A DNA stretch of 64,000 bases from JAUASW01 sp036880965 (lineage in GTDB: Bacteria > Pseudomonadota > Gammaproteobacteria > Burkholderiales > Burkholderiaceae_C): the NCBI RefSeq assembly GCF_036880965.1, contig NZ_JBAJMV010000005.1:62001-126000 (forward strand). The letters are read 5' to 3'. A model generated the notes under the pieces. It made no database searches. It was not told the DNA's origin and was given only the letters and a program-made list of their open reading frames with translations. Of this stretch, positions 60,485 through 64,000 are shown piece after piece. The first letter of the stretch is position 1. Each line of letters begins with the position of its first letter. The translations under genes and the position numbers were made by a program.

Positions 60485-60748
60485 TCAGCGGCGCGTGCGC
60501 GGCGGGCTCTTGCCGCGATGGGCCTTGGACCATTCGTAGTCGGAGCCATCGGGCAGCTTGCGGTCTGCGACCGTGGCTACGCCGGGCCGGCCAACGCTCT
60601 CCGCCAACTCGGTCGAGATGATGACGTGGTGCCGGCCTTCGCGTCGCCTGAGTTCAGCGCAGGCGAGCGCCTCGACCAACTGGCTGCCCTCGAATGCCTG
60701 GGAGGCGGGGCTGGTATCGGCTTCGAGCCAGAAGACAACGATGCTCAT
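60485..60748 (-). CDS. Small conserved hypothetical protein
   Basis: The protein has 87 residues, MSIVVFWLEADTSPASQAFE..., with the segment VEALACAELRRREGRHHVIISTELAESVG and a basic tail SKAHRGKSPPRTRR. The strand-helix-strand pattern suggests a small alpha/beta fold. The start ATG 60748 is chosen over the longer in-frame ORF because that extension overlaps the upstream YdeI gene. It lies 37 bp downstream of that gene on the same strand, probably one transcript. No function can be assigned. Confidence 0.7.
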   Translation of the reverse strand: MSIVVFWLEADTSPASQAFEGSQLVEALACAELRRREGRHHVIISTELAESVGRPGVATVADRKLPDGSDYEWSKAHRGKSPPRTRR

Positions 60749-60785
60749 GGGGGGCTGATCCTGGCAATGCCTTGAGGGCGACGAG

Positions 60786-61388
60786 TCATTGTTTCTTTCC
60801 CTGCGGGTAGATCGTCTCGCCGCGCTTGAGCATGTCGACAAAGGCCGCGATCTTTTTCTGGCGGCCGGCTGCCGTCTTCATGTGGTGGACGCGAAAGGCG
60901 AGCGCAAAGCGGTTCTGCGCGCTGAGGCTAGCCAGCATGGCGCGGGCCTTGGGCTCGGCGTCGATGGCTGCCTGCAGGTCGTCAGGGATCTTCATGTCCT
61001 GGCCGCTGCCATAGGCGCGCTCCCAGCGGCCGTCAGCCTGGGCTGCCTGCACTTGCGCCAGGCCGTGCTCGGTCATCCGGCCTGCCTGGATCAGGCGCGC
61101 CACGTTGGCGACGTTGATCTTGCTCCACACACTCTTGCTGCGCCGTTTCGTGTAGCGCTGCAGGTAGCTCGTATCGTCCAAGCCCTTGCGCAAGCCATCG
61201 ATCCAGCCCCAGCAAAGCACCACGTCGACGGCCTGCTTCGGCGTGATGGAAGCCAGGCCCGAGCTCACCTTGTGGATCTTGATCCAGACCTCGTCTGCCG
61301 TGTCGTGATGCTGGGCGAGCCAGTCGTGGAAGCTCTGCTCATCGGCGAACTCGCGGAGGTTCTCGGGGACTGTCGCTGGGGATGCCAT
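60786..61388 (-). CDS. YdeI/OmpD-associated family protein
   Basis: The protein has 200 residues and matches the YdeI-like (OmpD-associated) family. Segments are FHDWLAQHHDTADEVWIKIHK, WGWIDGLRKGLDD, TKRRSKSVWSKINVANVARL, the central GRMTEHGLAQV and the C-terminal KTAAGRQKKIAAFVDMLKRG. Family members are small cytosolic proteins linked to stress or bacteriocin protection in some annotations; biochemical roles are unsettled. It is likely the first gene of a two-gene unit with the 87-residue protein. Confidence 0.88.
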   Translation of the reverse strand: MASPATVPENLREFADEQSFHDWLAQHHDTADEVWIKIHKVSSGLASITPKQAVDVVLCWGWIDGLRKGLDDTSYLQRYTKRRSKSVWSKINVANVARLIQAGRMTEHGLAQVQAAQADGRWERAYGSGQDMKIPDDLQAAIDAEPKARAMLASLSAQNRFALAFRVHHMKTAAGRQKKIAAFVDMLKRGETIYPQGKKQ

Positions 61389-61435
61389 GGGACGGGTGCT
61401 TGCTCGTGCGCGCAGAGTTTACTGAGGGCCGCAGC

Positions 61436-61468
61436 AAAAAAAACCGACTCGGGAGAGTCGGTTTTTTG
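61436..61468. terminator. Perfect bidirectional terminator after the RRM gene
   Basis: CCGACTC / GAGTCGG with a GGGA loop is extended by A-tract and T-tract pairing (A8 at 61436-61443, T6 at 61462-61467). It ends 17 bp beyond the stop of the minus-strand RRM gene (61485). It is intrinsic in both directions. Confidence 0.95.
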
Positions 61469-61484
61469 CTGGAGCCTGCGGGCT

Positions 61485-61835
61485 TCAGTAGCGGCCGCCG
61501 CCAAAGCCACCGTTGCCGTAGCCGACGTCCGAGCGCTTGGCTGCGCGGTAGCCTTCCGGGCTGTAGCCCGTCGAGCTGTTGCCGGCTTCGCGAGGACGGG
61601 CCAGGTTGACGACGATCGAGCGTCCATCGACCGACATGCCGTTCAGCGCGGCGATGGCCTTTTCGGCGACTTCCGCGGAAGCCACTTCCACAAAACCGAA
61701 GCCTTTGGAAATGCCGGTGTCCCGGTCCATCATGACCCGGGCGGAGGAAACATTTCCGTACGCCGAGAAATTGCTTCTCAGGCTGGCATCGGTCACGGAG
61801 TAGGGCAGGTTGCCCACATAAAGTTTGCTGGTCAT
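61485..61835 (-). CDS. RRM-domain RNA-binding protein
   Basis: The protein has 116 residues with one RRM: RNP2 KLYVGNLPY (residues 4-12) and RNP1 KGFGFVEV (about 44-51), then a Gly/Tyr-rich tail (GYGNGGFGGGRY) like cold-induced bacterial RNA-binding proteins. ATG 61835 follows an upstream AAGGAT-type site; the longer frame is not typical of the family. The 103-bp 5' region could be a structured leader. It ends at a strong terminator, and a conserved 69-residue gene lies just upstream on the same strand. Confidence 0.94.
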   Translation of the reverse strand: MTSKLYVGNLPYSVTDASLRSNFSAYGNVSSARVMMDRDTGISKGFGFVEVASAEVAEKAIAALNGMSVDGRSIVVNLARPREAGNSSTGYSPEGYRAAKRSDVGYGNGGFGGGRY

Positions 61836-61938
61836 TGAAGATCCTTTCTGAAGTATCGGCGCACCGTCAGCGCGCACTGGGGCGACACGGCGGCCGCAGC
61901 GGGGGGAAGTGAGTGCAAGATCTGGCAGAAGCAGATGT

Positions 61939-62148
61939 TCAGCACGGAGGCGGGTTCGGCATGCAAGCCTGCAGCCAGCCCTGGGTGACCGCGAAGAGCC
62001 GCGCAGCGTCGCGCGACGCGAAGGTCTTGTCGAATCGGAACACGCGGCAGTAGCTGCCGTTGCCCTTGGCGCGATGAACCGAGAATGAGGCGCGAAAGCG
62101 GCCGCAGTCGGTCTGATGTGTCGCGGGCGAGACGACGAACTTGCCCAT
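61939..62148 (-). CDS. Small conserved hypothetical protein upstream of the RRM gene
   Basis: The protein has 69 residues, MGKFVVSPATHQTDCGRFRA..., with VHRAKGNGSYCRVFRFDKTF, FASRDAARLFAVTQGWLQ and a Pro/Cys tail. Its pattern (a beta strand opening, a basic GRF-x-AS motif and a terminal helix ARLFAVTQGWL) matches short single-domain proteins common in Burkholderiales, often near cold-shock or RRM genes. It is 103 bp upstream of the RRM gene and may share its transcript. No function is known. Confidence 0.7.
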   Translation of the reverse strand: MGKFVVSPATHQTDCGRFRASFSVHRAKGNGSYCRVFRFDKTFASRDAARLFAVTQGWLQACMPNPPPC

Positions 62149-62341
62149 GGAAATTGCGGTGTTGGAAATCTTGTTCAGTCAGAGGCGCGGGCTTGAATTG
62201 CCCGGCGGGAGCGTGTGTTGGCTCGGATGGCCGCTGCTCAGCAGGCCAAGGAGGAGGTCGGTAGCCAATGGCAGCCGACCATGCGTGTCACCTGCCGTGG
62301 CGGTGCAGGGGTCAGGCGGATTATACCGCCCGGCCATCAGC
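62149..62341. other. 193-bp intergenic region with a short hairpin
   Basis: This gap contains GGCGG-N6-CCGCC at 62315-62330, just downstream of the lyase-like gene stop on the minus strand; it could be a weak terminator. The other end holds the promoter region of the small gene at 61939-62148. No gene is seen. Confidence 0.4.
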
Positions 62342-63745
62342 TCACGGCTTGCCCGCCACGGCCCGCTTCAACCACGCCTGCGGCACCGGCACCACCACGA
62401 TGTTCATGCCGCGTCCGTCGGGCGACAGCATGGCCGACTGGATCTGGATCCTGGTGCCATCGGGGCTGAAGGTGGGGTGGATGTGGTCGCGCGCGGTGTC
62501 CTTGTGGCCGGCGCTGAGCAGCATCATTTCGCTGGTCTTGCGGTCGATCAGGTAGAGGCCGCGCGCGAAGTCGTCGCCCACCGCCCAACGGCCGTCGGCC
62601 GAGCCGTGCACATGCCAGAGTCCGCTGCCTGAGGGCGTCTGCCCGACGATCTGCATTTCGCGGCTGCGCAGGTTGACGATGGCCAGGCCCGTCGGCTTCT
62701 CGCGCGTGCCGGACGGCCCCCACGCCGCGTCCTGCCCCGGGTTCGGGCCTTCCACGCCGGTGCCCGCCGGGCCCTTGTGCTCGACACCGGGAATCGGCCG
62801 GTGGCCCATGATGGCCAGGGCCACTTCGTCCTTGCCGATGATGGCCTCGTGCGTGACCCATTCGTGCTCAGACTCGGGGTAGAGCGGGCGCAGGCCCGTG
62901 CCGTCGCCCTTCACGGTCCAGGTGCGTTGCGGCGACTTGCCGCCGGTCTCCCAGCTGAACACCAGCTCGCCGGGGTTCCACAGATTGGCCTGGATGTGGC
63001 CAATCTGGAAAGGCACCGAAACCACATGCTGGATCGCACCGGTCAACACATTCATCTTGGCGATGCCGGTCGGGCCAGCGCCCATGTTGCGCGGGCCGAA
63101 GGGCGGTTCGATCTTGGTGCCGGGCGGCAGATGCTTGGCCGCAGCTGCCTTGGAGCCGACCCGGAAATAGAACCAGTCTTCATCGGCGTCGAGCGCCGTG
63201 TCGCCCACGGCGCCCAGCTCGGCCGGCACTTCGCCGACGATGCGCTGGTAGTGCTCGGCCTTCTTGAGCGTGCCGGCCTTGCTGTCGGCGAACAGGCGGG
63301 CGAGGTCCACCGCCACCACTTGCTTCTTCACTTCAACAGCCGGTGGCGTGCCCTTGGCGCGTGGCTCGGCTTCGCGCAGGAAGAAGAGCCGCATGCTTTT
63401 CTGCGCCGGGTTGAGCATGCCGTCGTAGCCGCCTTCGGTGACCTGCACGATGTCGCCGGTCTGCTCGTTCACGGCCATTGCTTCGCCGGCCACCATCGCG
63501 GAGCGGAAGATCAGCCACTGGCCATCAGACGTCCATTGCGGATGCGTCTGATAGATCTTGGCGTCGCCGTGCGGCTGCGTGGTCAGGAAGGTCAGCGGCG
63601 TGCCGGTGATCGGGTCCGTCACCACCTGGCGCTCCGACGGGAAGCGCTTGCCGATTTCCGCGAGGGCCGGCTGCGTGAGGGCCATCGAAACGCAGAGCAG
63701 GGCGCTGGCCCTCATCAAATTCGGCAGGGCTTTCAGCTTGTTCAT
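62342..63745 (-). CDS. Oligogalacturonate-lyase-like (PL22-type) beta-propeller protein, exported
   Basis: The protein has 467 residues. The signal peptide (RASALLCVSMALTQPALA) is followed by a seven-blade-like beta-propeller with TolB-type repeats (HPQWTSDGQWLIFRS, HPTFSPDGTRIQIQS). The segments RTWTVKGDG, EHEWVTHEAIIGKDEV and DHIHPTF contain His/Glu/Gln clusters reminiscent of the metal site of PL22 oligogalacturonate lyases. If so, it degrades short pectate fragments in the periplasm, complementing the rhamnogalacturonan locus 7.5 kb away. A generic PD40/TolB-like protein remains an alternative. Confidence 0.72.
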   Translation of the reverse strand: MNKLKALPNLMRASALLCVSMALTQPALAEIGKRFPSERQVVTDPITGTPLTFLTTQPHGDAKIYQTHPQWTSDGQWLIFRSAMVAGEAMAVNEQTGDIVQVTEGGYDGMLNPAQKSMRLFFLREAEPRAKGTPPAVEVKKQVVAVDLARLFADSKAGTLKKAEHYQRIVGEVPAELGAVGDTALDADEDWFYFRVGSKAAAAKHLPPGTKIEPPFGPRNMGAGPTGIAKMNVLTGAIQHVVSVPFQIGHIQANLWNPGELVFSWETGGKSPQRTWTVKGDGTGLRPLYPESEHEWVTHEAIIGKDEVALAIMGHRPIPGVEHKGPAGTGVEGPNPGQDAAWGPSGTREKPTGLAIVNLRSREMQIVGQTPSGSGLWHVHGSADGRWAVGDDFARGLYLIDRKTSEMMLLSAGHKDTARDHIHPTFSPDGTRIQIQSAMLSPDGRGMNIVVVPVPQAWLKRAVAGKP

Positions 63746-63970
63746 GACTCAATGCGGTGCATGGAAGGTGGCGCGATGGTAGCCACGCACCCTCGCAATG
63801 AGCAGTGTCTTGAGCGGTCGATTCCGAATCGCTCACGATGATGCGTTATTGGTGCGCTGACGCATGGTTTCGGGCGAATCGCCCTAGCATTGCCGCCAAA
63901 CAGGTCATGGGCTTTCCAAGCGCGTGGCGACAGTGCGCCCACAGCGCCCATATTTCGAGACAAAGCAGCC

Positions 63971-64000
63971 ATGACTCTTTCCCGTCGGACTCGCTGGATC
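63971..64000 (+). CDS. Start of a gene running off the right edge
   Basis: ATG 63971 opens MTLSRRTRWI and continues past the window end. Ten codons are visible, with an RR pair that may begin a signal sequence. The ribosome binding site is weak. The 225-bp gap before it (63746-63970) would hold divergent promoters with the lyase-like gene. Function cannot be judged. Confidence 0.35.
   Translation, partial: MTLSRRTRWI

Overview
The window is a GC-rich, densely coding bacterial chromosome segment. Gene content (xanthine dehydrogenase with guanine deaminase, an SCO and PCu(A)C copper module, many TonB-dependent receptors, pectin-sugar catabolism with a RhaDE fusion) and strong G/C third-position bias fit a betaproteobacterium of the order Burkholderiales. 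A polysaccharide-degrading, Roseateles/Pelomonas/Mitsuaria-like genus is my guess; no rRNA or tRNA gene is present to settle it.

Layout. 1-5.7 kb: a putative TetR-controlled detoxification regulon. A minus-strand operon (short-chain dehydrogenase, Old Yellow Enzyme, two alpha/beta hydrolases and a fifth gene running off the left edge), a quinone-oxidoreductase-like gene and the tetR gene each carry a matching palindrome at the promoter. 5.9-8.3 kb: truD, a DUF1428 gene and a secreted orphan protein. 8.5-14.1 kb: a co-directional copper-handling cluster (DUF2946 protein, small CxxC membrane protein, TonB receptor, PepSY protein, SCO protein, PCu(A)C chaperone). 14.1-21.4 kb: a secreted PHB-depolymerase-type esterase, then purine catabolism (xdhA and xdhB divergent from a LysR regulator, and guaD). 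21.5-25.1 kb: a three-gene sensory operon (PhnD-like binding protein, histidine kinase, receiver-only regulator). 25.3-35.5 kb: S9 and M28 peptidases, a TonB receptor, a class C serine hydrolase, rsgA and small membrane or cold-shock proteins.

35.7-54.8 kb is the most distinctive part: a rhamnogalacturonan-I / L-rhamnose utilisation locus. It holds a Tat-exported exo-rhamnogalacturonan-lyase-like protein divergent from a large TonB receptor, a rhamnulokinase-like kinase, a secreted serine hydrolase, a DeoR regulator, and a tight operon of rhaDE (aldolase-dehydrogenase fusion), rhaI (isomerase), an unusual signal-less GH28, rhaM (mutarotase) and a three-part PL11 lyase / CE12-type acetylesterase fusion. 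A roughly 600-bp nested inverted-repeat element sits inside the locus. The proposed flow is: extracellular or periplasmic cleavage and deacetylation of rhamnogalacturonan, TonB-dependent uptake, intracellular trimming, then rhamnose to rhamnulose to rhamnulose-1-phosphate to lactaldehyde (oxidised to lactate) plus dihydroxyacetone phosphate. No inner-membrane sugar transporter and no GH105 hydrolase is visible here.

54.9-64 kb: an AT-richer leucine-rich-repeat gene that looks acquired, a D-Ala-D-Ala carboxypeptidase, a GAF-domain membrane protein, an M13 peptidase, YdeI-like and small conserved proteins, an RRM RNA-binding protein with a perfect terminator, an oligogalacturonate-lyase-like beta-propeller protein, and the first codons of a gene running off the right edge.
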